DNA of 64,000 nt from Streptomyces caniscabiei (GTDB lineage Bacteria; Actinomycetota; Actinomycetes; Streptomycetales; Streptomycetaceae): the NCBI RefSeq assembly GCF_014930365.1, contig NZ_JABXWI010000005.1, forward strand, positions 124,001 through 188,000, given 5' to 3'. The stretch's first letter is position 1. Each line of letters begins with the position of its first letter. The notes beneath the pieces are model-generated. The model was not told where the DNA came from, made no database searches, and was given only the letters and a program-made list of their open reading frames with translations. The position numbers were made by a program, and so were the translations under genes. This document shows positions 8,602-16,697 of the stretch, piece by piece.

Positions 8602-9773
8602 GTGCTCACCTCTTTCGCCGGTGCTTCGGGGAGCGCCCAGGGGGCGCCGAGTTCGGAGTAGAGGGCGAGGTCGTCGGCGGCGGCCGCGACGAGTCCGTCG
8701 ATGCCGTCGACGACCCGGCGGTCCTCGTCGGGCAGGCGGTGCCAGGCGCCCGCCGGGAGCGCGATCGGGTCGGGGGCGACCCGGATCGCCTCGACGACCT
8801 TCATGAACGCGCCGGTCACCTCCGGCGGGACCAGCAGCTCGGTGCCGTCGACGAGATGGTCGACGAGGTTCTCCAGCAGGTCCGTGCGGCCGTACTCGAT
8901 CTCCTCCGGGCCGTGTCCGGCGCGCTGGACGAGCACCCGGTCCTGCTTGTACCAGAAGGTGATCCGGCCGCTGGTGCCGTGGACGACGTTGTACGGGTCG
9001 TCCGGGTCCTCGGCGCACAGCGTGGCGGCGACGGTGACCCGGCCGCCGCCGGTGGTGGTGATCCGGACGCAGGAGGTGTCGTCGGACTCGATGTCGTTGG
9101 CGCGCAGCAGCTCGGTCTCGATGCCGGCGACGTCCTCGGCCCGGCCCGCGCCGGCGAGGGCCAGCCCGGTGGCGACGGCGTGCGCGAGCGGGTTGGTGAG
9201 CGCCCCGTCGATCACGTCCACGCCGTTCATGCGCCGCTTCCCGGCCCAGGGCGCGCGCCGGTAGTACGCCTCCGCGCGGGCCCAGGCACCGGCGCCGCCG
9301 ATGCCGACGACCTCGCCGATGAGGCCCTCCGCGACCATCTGGCGGATCGCGGGCAGGGCGTGCGAGCCCAGCGACTGGAAGCCGATCTGGCAGACCGTCC
9401 CGGCCGCCGCGACCCCGTCGGCCATCCGGCGGAACTCGGCGTACGACGGGGCCGGCGGCTTCTCCAGCAGAACGTGGACGCCCCGCTCGGCGGCCGTCAG
9501 GGCCAGGTCGGTGTGGGTGGGGATGGGCGTGCAGATCACGGCGATCGCCGCGCCCGTGGAGTCGAGGAGCGCCCCGAAGTCGGCGGACTGCTCGGGCGTG
9601 CCGAGGCCGTCGGGGATCTCGTCCGCGCCCAGCGGGGTCAGTTCGCAGATCCCGGCGAGCCGGACGATCCCCTTGTCCGCGAGCCGCCGGATGTTCTCCA
9701 GGTGCCAGCGGCCGTGGCCGCGGGCGCCCGCGAGGACGAGCGGAAGCGGGCTCTCGTACGTCGTGGTGTTCAT
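8598..9773 (-). CDS. Gfo/Idh/MocA-family oxidoreductase
   Basis: 391 aa from ATG 9773, 4-bp overlaps at both ends. N-terminal Rossmann fold ('PLVLAGARGHGRWHLENIRRL') for NAD(P), then 'AVICTPIPTHTDLALTAAERGVHVLLEKPPAPS', whose EKP motif carries the catalytic Lys of the family. The C-terminal half is the alpha/beta substrate domain. It probably oxidises or epimerises a sugar released from pectin, working with the adjoining PmoA-like protein. Some GH109 glycosidases share this fold, but the context and the length fit an ordinary dehydrogenase better. Confidence 0.87.
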   Translation of the reverse strand: MNTTTYESPLPLVLAGARGHGRWHLENIRRLADKGIVRLAGICELTPLGADEIPDGLGTPEQSADFGALLDSTGAAIAVICTPIPTHTDLALTAAERGVHVLLEKPPAPSYAEFRRMADGVAAAGTVCQIGFQSLGSHALPAIRQMVAEGLIGEVVGIGGAGAWARAEAYYRRAPWAGKRRMNGVDVIDGALTNPLAHAVATGLALAGAGRAEDVAGIETELLRANDIESDDTSCVRITTTGGGRVTVAATLCAEDPDDPYNVVHGTSGRITFWYKQDRVLVQRAGHGPEEIEYGRTDLLENLVDHLVDGTELLVPPEVTGAFMKVVEAIRVAPDPIALPAGAWHRLPDEDRRVVDGIDGLVAAAADDLALYSELGAPWALPEAPAKEVST

Positions 9774-11074
9774 CGGATCCTCCCTGCGCCCGCGCCGCGT
9801 GCCACCTCTCGGTCGGCCCTCCCGGCGCTGTCGATCTTTTGGTGCAGGGTAGGCGTCCAGCCCACGTCGGCCGTGAGATCCCGCTCGCTGCCGGAGTTGT
9901 AGGCGTTGTATATGGCCAGGAGATCCACCGGATAGCCGTTGAAGAGGGTGCCCGTCTGGTGCAGGGCGGTGCCGTTCCAGCTCTTGACCAGGTCGGCGGC
10001 CTCGATGTGGCCGGGTGTGGTGAACGCGTTGTTCTCCGCGTACACGGCGGACTCGGTGGAGACACCGACGGAGTAGCGGTAGTCGTGGGCGCCGGCCGGG
10101 ACGACGTAGCGGTTGTTGTAGAGGTGCACCTGTCCGAAGCGGACGCGCGGCGCGCGCTGCACGACGTTCTCGAACTGGTTGTGGTGCAGCGTCACCCGCA
10201 GCCTGCCCCGGTCGCCGGTGGCCGTGTCGCCGTTGCCGATCAGGATGCCCTTGTCGTGGTCGGCGAAGCGGGACCAGGAGACGGTCACCAGGTCGGAGGC
10301 GTTGGTGATGTCCAGCAGGCCGTCGTGGCGGAGGTAGTTGCGGCCGAAGTACATCGGCTCGTCCTCGTCGGCGTGCCCCCGGTCGGAGATCGTGACGTGG
10401 TCGATCCAGACGTGGCTGGAGCCGCGCACCCAGATGTTGTCGTACGCCGTCTTCCAGTCGCCGAGGCCGCCGGTGTTGGGCTGCCAGACGGGGAAGCAGT
10501 CGTAGGCGTCGCGCAGTTCGAGGTCGCGGACGATGACATTGTCCGCGCCCCTGAGCTGGAGGCTCGCGCCCTTCAGGACGGCGCCCTCGAGGCCGACGAC
10601 GGTGGTGTTGGAGCCGACGGCCAGCTCGACCCGTTCGGCCTGCTTGGCCGCCGACGCCTGGCGGGCCTCCTCCTGGGGGCCGGCGGGCTTGGCGGAGCCC
10701 CAGGTGCGCGGGTCGTAGGCGGCCAGGTACTTCCGCAGGTCGTAGCCGTCGGTCGCGTAGTCGGCGCAGTCGAGCCGCTCGCCGTCGTCGGAGGTGTTGG
10801 CGTCGATGGTCCCGGCGATCCGGATGATCTTCGGGGTGGCGCTGCCTCCGTCGAGCGCGCGCACCAGTTCGGCGCGGGTGCGGACGGTGAAGACGTGGGC
10901 GTCGTCGGCGGTGGAACCCCCCGTGGTACCACCGTCGGCCGCCGCCCAGCCGTCGTCCGTCGCGAGCGTGTCCCGGCCGATGTCCCGGGACTCCGCCCCG
11001 GCCGGGGTGGTGAGCGCGCAGCCCAGCACCCCCGACAGGGCGAGGAGTCGCAGGCTCCTCCCGCGTCCGGTCAT
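9770..11074 (-). CDS. Secreted pectate lyase, PL1 family (second copy)
   Basis: 434 aa from ATG 11074, overlapping the permease stop by 4 bp (ATGA). Signal peptide 'LRLLALSGVLGCALTTPAGA'. The PL1 signature is complete: 'GGTTGGSTADDAHVFTV', 'GSNTTVVGLEG', 'VWIDHVTISDRGH', 'LVTVSWSRFADHDKGILIGNGD', 'VVQRAPRVRFGQVHLYNNRYVV' region with the catalytic Arg. It resembles the lyase at 367-1674 along its whole length. A secreted enzyme sandwiched between membrane permeases and cytoplasmic enzymes in one overlapping gene chain is notable. Confidence 0.92.
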   Translation of the reverse strand: MTGRGRSLRLLALSGVLGCALTTPAGAESRDIGRDTLATDDGWAAADGGTTGGSTADDAHVFTVRTRAELVRALDGGSATPKIIRIAGTIDANTSDDGERLDCADYATDGYDLRKYLAAYDPRTWGSAKPAGPQEEARQASAAKQAERVELAVGSNTTVVGLEGAVLKGASLQLRGADNVIVRDLELRDAYDCFPVWQPNTGGLGDWKTAYDNIWVRGSSHVWIDHVTISDRGHADEDEPMYFGRNYLRHDGLLDITNASDLVTVSWSRFADHDKGILIGNGDTATGDRGRLRVTLHHNQFENVVQRAPRVRFGQVHLYNNRYVVPAGAHDYRYSVGVSTESAVYAENNAFTTPGHIEAADLVKSWNGTALHQTGTLFNGYPVDLLAIYNAYNSGSERDLTADVGWTPTLHQKIDSAGRADREVARGAGAGRIR

Positions 11075-11973
11075 CCCTTCACCGCCCCCGCGCTGAAGCC
11101 CGTGATCAGCCACTTCTGGATGAAGGCGAAGACGATGACCACCGGGACGGCGGCGATGATGCCGCCCGCGGCCAGCGCGCCCAGGTCGACGCTGTCGGCG
11201 CTGAGCAGGGTGTTGAGGCCGACCGGGATGGTCTGCTTGGCCTGGTTGTTGAGGAACATCAGGGCGAAGAGGAAGTGGTTCCAGGAGTGCACGAAGGCGA
11301 AGGAGCCGACGGCGATCAGGCCGGGCCGCAGCAGCGGCAGCACGACCACCCGGAACGCGGTGAAGCGGTTGCAGCCGTCCACCCAGGCCGCTTCCTCCAG
11401 CGTGTACGGCACGTTCTTGATGAAGTTGCTGATCAGGATGATCGACAGCGGCAGCTGGAAGACCGTCTCGGCGAGGATGACACTGCCGAGCGAGTTGATC
11501 ATCCGCAGTTCGGCGAAGATCTGGAACAGCGGCACGAGGAGCAGTGCGCCCGGCACGAACTGGGAGCACAGCAGCGCCAGCATGAACCCGCGCTTGATCT
11601 TGAAGTCGAAGCGGGCGAGGGCGTAGCCGCCGGCCAGGGCGACCAGGGTGGTCATCACCAGGGTGACCACGCCGACCAGCACGCTGTTCTGGAAGTAGAT
11701 GCCGAACGACCGCTCGTTCCACACCTTCTCGAAGTGCTCGAACGTCATCGGCCAGGGCACGAGCGAGGTCGAGCCGGGCTTGCGCAGCGCGAAGAGCAGG
11801 ATCCAGTAGAAGGGGACGAGGGTGAAGACCAGGTAGATCCCCAGCGGCAGGTAGATCTGCCAGCGCGGCACCTCGTCCCAGGCCCTGCGGACCTTTCCGG
11901 GCCGCTGCGGGGGCTCCTCGGCCGCGGGCGCGGACGTCACCGGTACGGTCCTCTCGGCGTCCTTGGTGATCAC
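11071..11973 (-). CDS. Carbohydrate ABC transporter permease (MalG type)
   Basis: 300 aa from GTG 11973, which overlaps the stop of the other permease (GTGA). Six membrane segments are visible, beginning 'IYLPLGIYLVFTLVPFYWIL'. The EAA loop that contacts the ATPase reads 'TLEEAAWVDGCNRFTAFRVVVLPLLRPG'. It pairs with the permease just upstream and with the lipoprotein at 2734-4080 to import pectin-derived sugars. Confidence 0.92.
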   Translation of the reverse strand: MITKDAERTVPVTSAPAAEEPPQRPGKVRRAWDEVPRWQIYLPLGIYLVFTLVPFYWILLFALRKPGSTSLVPWPMTFEHFEKVWNERSFGIYFQNSVLVGVVTLVMTTLVALAGGYALARFDFKIKRGFMLALLCSQFVPGALLLVPLFQIFAELRMINSLGSVILAETVFQLPLSIILISNFIKNVPYTLEEAAWVDGCNRFTAFRVVVLPLLRPGLIAVGSFAFVHSWNHFLFALMFLNNQAKQTIPVGLNTLLSADSVDLGALAAGGIIAAVPVVIVFAFIQKWLITGFSAGAVKG

Positions 11974-12926
11974 TTGGACTCGCCTCCGAACTTGCTCAGC
12001 CGCAGATAGACCATCGAGCAGAAGAGCAGGATCACGAACGCGACCGTGGTCAGGGCGGACGCGTAGCCGAAGTTGTGGGCGTCGACGGAGGTGTTGGCGA
12101 TGTACAGCGGGAGCGTGGTCGTCACTCCGGCCGGTCCGCCGCCCGTCAGGGTGTACAGCAGGTCGACGTTGTTGAACTCCCACACCGCGCGCAGCAGCGT
12201 GGAGAGGATGATCGCGTCCTTCAGGTGCGGCAGCGTGATGTGCAGGAACTGCCGGACACGGCTGGCGCCGTCGACCTCGGCGGCCTCGTACAGGTCCTTC
12301 GAGACGGACTGGAGGTCGGCGAGGATGAGGATCGCGAAGAAGGGGACACCGCGCCACAGGTCGGCGACGACCGCCGCCGAGAAGACGGTGGAGGTGTCGG
12401 AGAGCCAGCTGGTGCCGTACTCGCCGATGCCCATGTCCGCGAGGTAGCGGGTGATGCCGGTCTGGGAGTTGTAGAGCAGCACCCAGATCGCGGAGGTCAG
12501 CACGCCGGAGACGGCCCACGGGGAGAAGACCAGGGCGCGGCCGACGGCCCGGCCGACGAAGGTCTGGTTGACGATGAGCGCGAGGGCGAGACCGAAGAGC
12601 AGCTGCAGCGAGACCTCGACGATCACCCACTTGGCGCTGAAGACGAGGGTGTCCCAGAAGAGGGGGTCCTCGGTGAAGGCGTGGACGAAGTTGTCGAAGC
12701 CGGCGAAGCCGTTCCGCCAGGGCTTCGTGGGGTTGTAGTGCTGGAGGCTGTAATAGAAGACGCTGATGACCGGGTAGGCGATGAAGCCCAGCATGAGCAG
12801 GGCGGCCGGCGCGATCAGCAGGTACGGCAGCCTGCGCGGGGTCGCGGAGGCACGGCGCGCACTGCTCCGCGCACGGCTCCGCCGGGGCGGCGCGGGCGGC
12901 TTCGCCACGGCTGCGGCTTGGGCCAT
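11970..12926 (-). CDS. Sugar ABC transporter permease (MalF type)
   Basis: 318 aa. ATG 12926 is preferred: GGAG lies 8-11 nt upstream, and the operator-like palindrome would fall inside the gene if the upstream ATG at 13004 were used. Segments: basic N-terminus, 'LPYLLIAPAALLMLGFIAYPVISVFYYSL', EAA loop 'DLYEAAEVDGASRVRQFLHITLPHLKDAI'. First gene of a six-gene chain of 4-bp overlaps running to GH43. Likely controlled by the operator at 12982-12993. Confidence 0.9.
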   Translation of the reverse strand: MAQAAAVAKPPAPPRRSRARSSARRASATPRRLPYLLIAPAALLMLGFIAYPVISVFYYSLQHYNPTKPWRNGFAGFDNFVHAFTEDPLFWDTLVFSAKWVIVEVSLQLLFGLALALIVNQTFVGRAVGRALVFSPWAVSGVLTSAIWVLLYNSQTGITRYLADMGIGEYGTSWLSDTSTVFSAAVVADLWRGVPFFAILILADLQSVSKDLYEAAEVDGASRVRQFLHITLPHLKDAIILSTLLRAVWEFNNVDLLYTLTGGGPAGVTTTLPLYIANTSVDAHNFGYASALTTVAFVILLFCSMVYLRLSKFGGESK

Positions 12927-12950
12927 GACTGGGGCTCCGTTTCTGGGTCT

Positions 12951-12980
12951 GTCGTGGTGCGTCGTGGTGCGTCGTGGTGC
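12951..12980. repeat. Three tandem 10-bp repeats in the permease operon leader
   Basis: GTCGTGGTGC occurs three times head to tail, between the operator-like palindrome and the permease start. It may affect leader folding or simply be replication slippage. Confidence 0.6.
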
Positions 12981-12981
12981 A

Positions 12982-12993
12982 GGAAGCGCTTTC
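12982..12993. promoter_or_regulatory. LacI-type operator candidate upstream of permease operon
   Basis: GGAAGCGCTTTC: perfect AAGCGCTT core with one mismatch in the outer arms, 56 bp upstream of the permease ATG. This matches the general form of LacI/GalR-family operators that control sugar uptake in actinomycetes. The companion palindrome is at 6134-6145. Confidence 0.5.
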
Positions 12994-13049
12994 TCGCTGT
13001 GCATGGGTGTGCGGTGCGCGGTTCGGGGTGCGGCTTGTCGTGCGTCGGC

Positions 13050-13097
13050 GGGTGCGTGGTGGCTGGTCGCGCAGTTCCCCGCGCCCCTACGGGGCGC
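13050..13097 (-). terminator. Intergenic repeat copy 2 ending in a hairpin after the dehydratase gene
   Basis: The dispersed element reads GGCTGGTCGCGCAGTTCCCC and ends in hairpin GCGCCCC-TAC-GGGGCGC (13081-13097), one base from the dehydratase stop. It probably ends the dehydratase transcript before the permease operon. Confidence 0.5.
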
Positions 13098-14861
13098 TCA
13101 GCCCGCGTACGGGTCCGGGACCTTGCCCGGTCTGGCCAGGAACTCGAAGTCGCAGCCGGTGTCGGCCTGGGTGATCTGGTCGTTGTAGAGGGCGCCGTAG
13201 CCGCGTTCGTAGCGGGTGGGCGGCGGGGTCCACTCCGCTCGGCGGCGCTCCAGCTCCTCGTCGTCCACATGGAGGTGGAGGGTGCGCGCCTCGACGTCGA
13301 GGGTGATCGGGTCGCCGGTGCGGACCAGGGCGAGCGGGCCGCCGATGTACGACTCCGGCGCGACGTGCAGCACGCAGGCGCCGTAACTCGTGCCGCTCAT
13401 CCGGGCGTCGGAGATCCGCACCATGTCCCGTACGCCCTGCTTCAGCAGGTGGTCGGGGATGGGCAGCATCCCGTACTCGGGCATGCCCGGGCCGCCCTTG
13501 GGGCCGGAGTTGCGCAGTACCAGCACGCTGTCGGCGGTGATGCCGAGGGACGGGTCGTTGATGGTCCGCTGCATGGTCCGGTAGTCGTCGAAGACGACCG
13601 CCGGGCCGGTGTGCCGCAGCAGGTGCGGCTCGGCCGAGATGTGCTTGATGACCGCGCCGTCCGGACAGAGGTTGCCGCGCAGGACGGCGACCCCGCCCTC
13701 GGCGGCGACCGGGTTGGCCCGCGTCCGGATCACGTCGTCGTTGTGGACGAGCGCGCCGTCGAGCTGTTCGCGCATCGTGTCGTGGGAGACGGTCGGCCGG
13801 TCCAGGTGCAGCAGGTCGGTGATCCGGGACAGGAACCCGGGCAGGCCTCCCGCGAAGTGGAAGTCCTCCATCAGGTACTTCTGGCCGCCGGGCCGGACGT
13901 CGGCGAGCACCGGGACCGTACGGGCGACGCGGTCGAAGTCGTCGAGGGTGAGCTTGACGCCCGCGCGGCCGGCCATCGCGATGAGGTGGATGACCGCGTT
14001 GGTGGAGCCGCCGAGCCCGAGGACGGTGGTGACGGCGTCCTCGAAGGCGTCGGCGGTGAGGATGTCGCTCAGCTTCCGGTCCCGGTGGACCAGTTCGACG
14101 ATACGGAGACCGGCGGCGGCCGCCATGCGGTCGTGGCCGGAGTCGACGGCCGGGATGCTGGACGCGCCCGGGACGGTGACCCCGAGGGCCTCGGCGGCGG
14201 CGGTCAGCGTGGACGCCGTCCCCATGGTCATGCAGTGCCCCGGCGACCGCGCGAGACCGGACTCCAGCTCGGTCATCTCGCAGTCGCCGATCAGCCCGGC
14301 GCGCTTGTCGTCCCAGTACTTCCACATGTCGGTGCCGGAGCCGAGGACCTCGTTGCGCCAGTGCCCCGGCAGCATGGGCCCGGCGGGCACGAACACGGCC
14401 GGCAGGTCGACGCTCGCCGCGCCCATCAGCAGCGCGGGCGTCGACTTGTCACAGCCGCCCATCAGCACGGCCCCGTCGACGGGGTAGGAGCGCAGCAGCT
14501 CCTCGGTCTCCATCGCGAGCATGTTGCGGTAGAGCATGGGGGTCGGCTTCTGGAAGGTCTCGGAGAGGGTCGAGACCGGGAACTCCAGCGGGAAACCGCC
14601 CGCCTGCCAGACACCCCGCTTGACCGCCTGCGCGCGATCCCGGAGGTGCACATGACAGGGGTTGATGTCCGACCAGGTGTTGAGGATCGCGATGACCGGC
14701 TTGCCGAGGTGCTCCTCGGGAAGGTAGCCGAGCTGGCGGGTACGGGCCCGGTGGCTGAAGGAACGCAGTCCGTCGGTGCCGTACCACTGGTGGCTGCGGA
14801 GGTCTTCGGGCTTCTTCATACGGAGTTCTTCGGACCTCTTCATGTCGGCCGGCTCGCTCAT
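13098..14861 (-). CDS. IlvD/Edd-family sugar-acid dehydratase (arabinonate/galactonate type)
   Basis: 587 aa from ATG 14861 (ATGA overlap with the upstream aldolase-family gene). The Fe-S cysteines of the family are present: 'NTWSDINPCHVHLRD', 'LMGGCDKSTPALLMGAA' and 'SPGHCMTMGTASTL'. The early 'ILNTWSDINPC' and 'HQWYGTDGLRSFSHR' segments are closer to L-arabinonate and other sugar-acid dehydratases than to IlvD of branched amino-acid synthesis. Its partner is the DHDPS-family gene directly upstream. Together they fit an oxidative route taking an aldonate (L-arabinonate from arabinan side chains, or an aldonate of galactose) to 2-keto-3-deoxy acid and onward. Substrate assignment is inference. 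Confidence 0.85.
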   Translation of the reverse strand: MSEPADMKRSEELRMKKPEDLRSHQWYGTDGLRSFSHRARTRQLGYLPEEHLGKPVIAILNTWSDINPCHVHLRDRAQAVKRGVWQAGGFPLEFPVSTLSETFQKPTPMLYRNMLAMETEELLRSYPVDGAVLMGGCDKSTPALLMGAASVDLPAVFVPAGPMLPGHWRNEVLGSGTDMWKYWDDKRAGLIGDCEMTELESGLARSPGHCMTMGTASTLTAAAEALGVTVPGASSIPAVDSGHDRMAAAAGLRIVELVHRDRKLSDILTADAFEDAVTTVLGLGGSTNAVIHLIAMAGRAGVKLTLDDFDRVARTVPVLADVRPGGQKYLMEDFHFAGGLPGFLSRITDLLHLDRPTVSHDTMREQLDGALVHNDDVIRTRANPVAAEGGVAVLRGNLCPDGAVIKHISAEPHLLRHTGPAVVFDDYRTMQRTINDPSLGITADSVLVLRNSGPKGGPGMPEYGMLPIPDHLLKQGVRDMVRISDARMSGTSYGACVLHVAPESYIGGPLALVRTGDPITLDVEARTLHLHVDDEELERRRAEWTPPPTRYERGYGALYNDQITQADTGCDFEFLARPGKVPDPYAG

Positions 14862-15769
14862 ATCGACCACCCGCCGGCGATGGCAGCGACCTCGGCGCGT
14901 TCGTCCTCGGGCAGCTGCCGGCTGGGGGCCCGGACGTCGCGGCGGCAGAGGCCGAGGGCGGCGAGCGCCTCCTTGACGACGGTGACGTTGTTGGCGGAGC
15001 CGTTGGCGGCGCGCAGCTCCTCGAAGCGGCGGATCTGCTCCCAGACCTTCATGGCGGCCGGGAAGTCACCCGCCCGCAGCGCTTCGATCATGTTCAGCGA
15101 GACGGCCGGGGCGACGTTCACCAGGCCCGAGGTGAAGCCGGTGGCGCCGGCCGAGAAGTAGGAGGGGGCGTACGGCTCGGCGAGTCCGGCCACCCAGACG
15201 AAACGCTCCAGACCGGCGTCGCGGGCGAAGGCGGCGAAGCGCGCGGCGTCCGGCACCGCGTACTTGACGCCGATCACGTTCGGGCAGGCGTCGGCGAGCT
15301 CGGCGAGGCGTTCGCCGGTGAGCTGGGCGTTGCGGATGTAGGGCACGACACCGAGTTCGGGCACGGCCTCCGCGATCGCGCGGTGATAGTCGACCCAGCC
15401 GCTCTGCGAGACGTAGGGGTGGACCGGCTGATGGACCATCACCATCTGGGCGCCGACCTCGCGGGCGTGCTCGGCGGAGGCGACGGCGGTCGGCACGTCG
15501 TGGCCGACCCCGACCAGGATCACGGCCCGGTCGCCGACCTCGTCCATGGTCAGCTCGGTGACCAGGCGGCGCTCCTCGGGGGTGAGGGCGTAGAACTCGC
15601 CGGTGTTGCCGTTCGGCGTGAGGGTGGTGATCCCGCCGTCGAGCAGCCGACGCAGCAGGGCCCGGTGGGCGCCCTGGTCGACGGTGCCGTCCTCGGCGAA
15701 CGGAGTCACCGGGATCGCCACCACGTCGGCCAGAGCCGTCCGTTGGGTCTCGAACGTCACGCTGCTCAT
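14858..15769 (-). CDS. DHDPS/NAL-family dehydratase or aldolase for 2-keto-3-deoxy sugar acids
   Basis: 303 aa from ATG 15769 with GGAAGG upstream. TIM-barrel class I aldolase: 'AIPVTPFAEDGTVD', 'GNTGEFYALTPEER', catalytic Tyr in 'VVPYIRNAQL', Schiff-base Lys in 'VIGVKYAVPD'. The lysine-pathway 'GTTGE' is replaced by 'GNTGE', and the partner gene is a sugar-acid dehydratase, so catabolism is the likely role, for example 2-keto-3-deoxyarabinonate dehydratase. Translationally coupled to the dehydratase. It is not the lysine DapA; a better candidate for that is at 54821. Confidence 0.83.
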   Translation of the reverse strand: MSSVTFETQRTALADVVAIPVTPFAEDGTVDQGAHRALLRRLLDGGITTLTPNGNTGEFYALTPEERRLVTELTMDEVGDRAVILVGVGHDVPTAVASAEHAREVGAQMVMVHQPVHPYVSQSGWVDYHRAIAEAVPELGVVPYIRNAQLTGERLAELADACPNVIGVKYAVPDAARFAAFARDAGLERFVWVAGLAEPYAPSYFSAGATGFTSGLVNVAPAVSLNMIEALRAGDFPAAMKVWEQIRRFEELRAANGSANNVTVVKEALAALGLCRRDVRAPSRQLPEDERAEVAAIAGGWSI

Positions 15770-15866
15770 GGATGACCTTCCTCTGCAAGGAGCTCTTGGA
15801 GGACTACGGAGGCCCGGCGGGGCCGCCGTGTCGCGCGGCTCCGCCGTCCCTCGTGGACTCGGGGGC

Positions 15867-16523
15867 TTACTGGGCCTGCTGTTCCTCGCGGGCGCCCGGG
15901 AAGGCCCGCTCGACGAACGACGCGATGTGCGCGTACAGGGCGGCGGCGGCACCGTCGCCGTCGCCGTCGAGGGCGAGCCGCAGGATCTCCCGGTGCTCGG
16001 TGGCCTCCCTCTCCCAGGAGGGGTCGGCGGCCCAGGCGACGGCCGAGACCAGGGCGGCCTGGTCGCGCACCTCGTCGAGCATCCGGCCGAGCAGCGGATT
16101 GCCGCACGGTACGTACAGCGCGCGGTGGAACTCCCGGTTGGCCAGCGAGCGTTCGGCGGTGTCCGTGGCCTCGTCGGCCCTGGTCAGCGCGTCGCTCGCC
16201 GCGTCCCACGGGGCGCCGCGCCGTACCGAGCGACGCAACGCCTCCGGCTCCAGGAGCAGCCGTACGTCATAGACCTCGCGCGCCATGTCCGCGTCCACCA
16301 TGCGCACCGTGACGCCCTTGTACTGGCTCATCACGACGAGCCCGGTCCCGGCCAGTGTCTTCAGGGCCTCGCGGACGGGGGTCTTGGACACCCCGAACTG
16401 CGCGGCCAGCTCGGTCTCGACCAGGGCCTGACCGGGCGTCAACTGCCCGGTGAGGATGCGGTGCTTGATCCCCTCCAGCACGAACTGCGTGCGGGACGGG
16501 ATCGGCGTGGGCACAGCGGTCAT
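15867..16523 (-). CDS. GntR-family regulator, FadR/FCD subfamily
   Basis: 218 aa. Winged helix at about residues 10-75 ('GIKHRILTGQLTPGQALVETELAAQFGVSKTPVREALKTLAGTGLV'), then an all-helical FCD ligand domain with the metal-site His residues ('NREFHRALY', 'EHREIL'). FCD regulators commonly sense sugar acids or uronates, which fits the neighbouring catabolic genes. Four phased repeats lie directly upstream, so it probably regulates itself and perhaps the downstream dehydratase/aldolase pair, which begins 97 nt after its stop. Confidence 0.9.
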   Translation of the reverse strand: MTAVPTPIPSRTQFVLEGIKHRILTGQLTPGQALVETELAAQFGVSKTPVREALKTLAGTGLVVMSQYKGVTVRMVDADMAREVYDVRLLLEPEALRRSVRRGAPWDAASDALTRADEATDTAERSLANREFHRALYVPCGNPLLGRMLDEVRDQAALVSAVAWAADPSWEREATEHREILRLALDGDGDGAAAALYAHIASFVERAFPGAREEQQAQ

Positions 16524-16535
16524 GCGCGCCTCTCG

Positions 16536-16604
16536 GATCTCACGTATGCGATCTCACGTATGGGATCTCCCATATCGCGTCTCATATATGACGTACGAAG
16601 TACG
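16536..16604. promoter_or_regulatory. Phased operator array upstream of the GntR gene
   Basis: Four 13-bp repeats start every 14 bp: GATCTCACGTATG at 16536 and 16550, GATCTCCCATATC at 16564, CGTCTCATATATG at 16578. Overlaid are an inverted repeat TATGGGA-N2-TCCCATA (16559-16574) and CGTAC-GAA-GTACG (16592-16604). The array sits 13-80 bp before the regulator's start. Confidence 0.65.
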
Positions 16605-16697
16605 ACGCGTTGAAGGTAGGGAGGGCTCCCGTGTTTCGTCAATGCTTCTGACAGAAGAAGATGTGCGCGCGGTCACATGATCTTGGTGCGTGCGGCG

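Noticed and set aside
12075..15161. 1028-codon plus-strand open frame
   Set aside because: Antisense to the permease, dehydratase and aldolase genes; no recognisable domain.
14858..15769. Lysine-pathway DapA
   Set aside because: GNTGE replaces the GTTGE motif and it is coupled to a sugar-acid dehydratase; the copy at 54821 has all DapA residues.
16536..16590. CRISPR-like array
   Set aside because: The 14-bp period leaves no spacers and lies directly before a regulator gene; operator sites fit better. No CRISPR array was found anywhere in the window.
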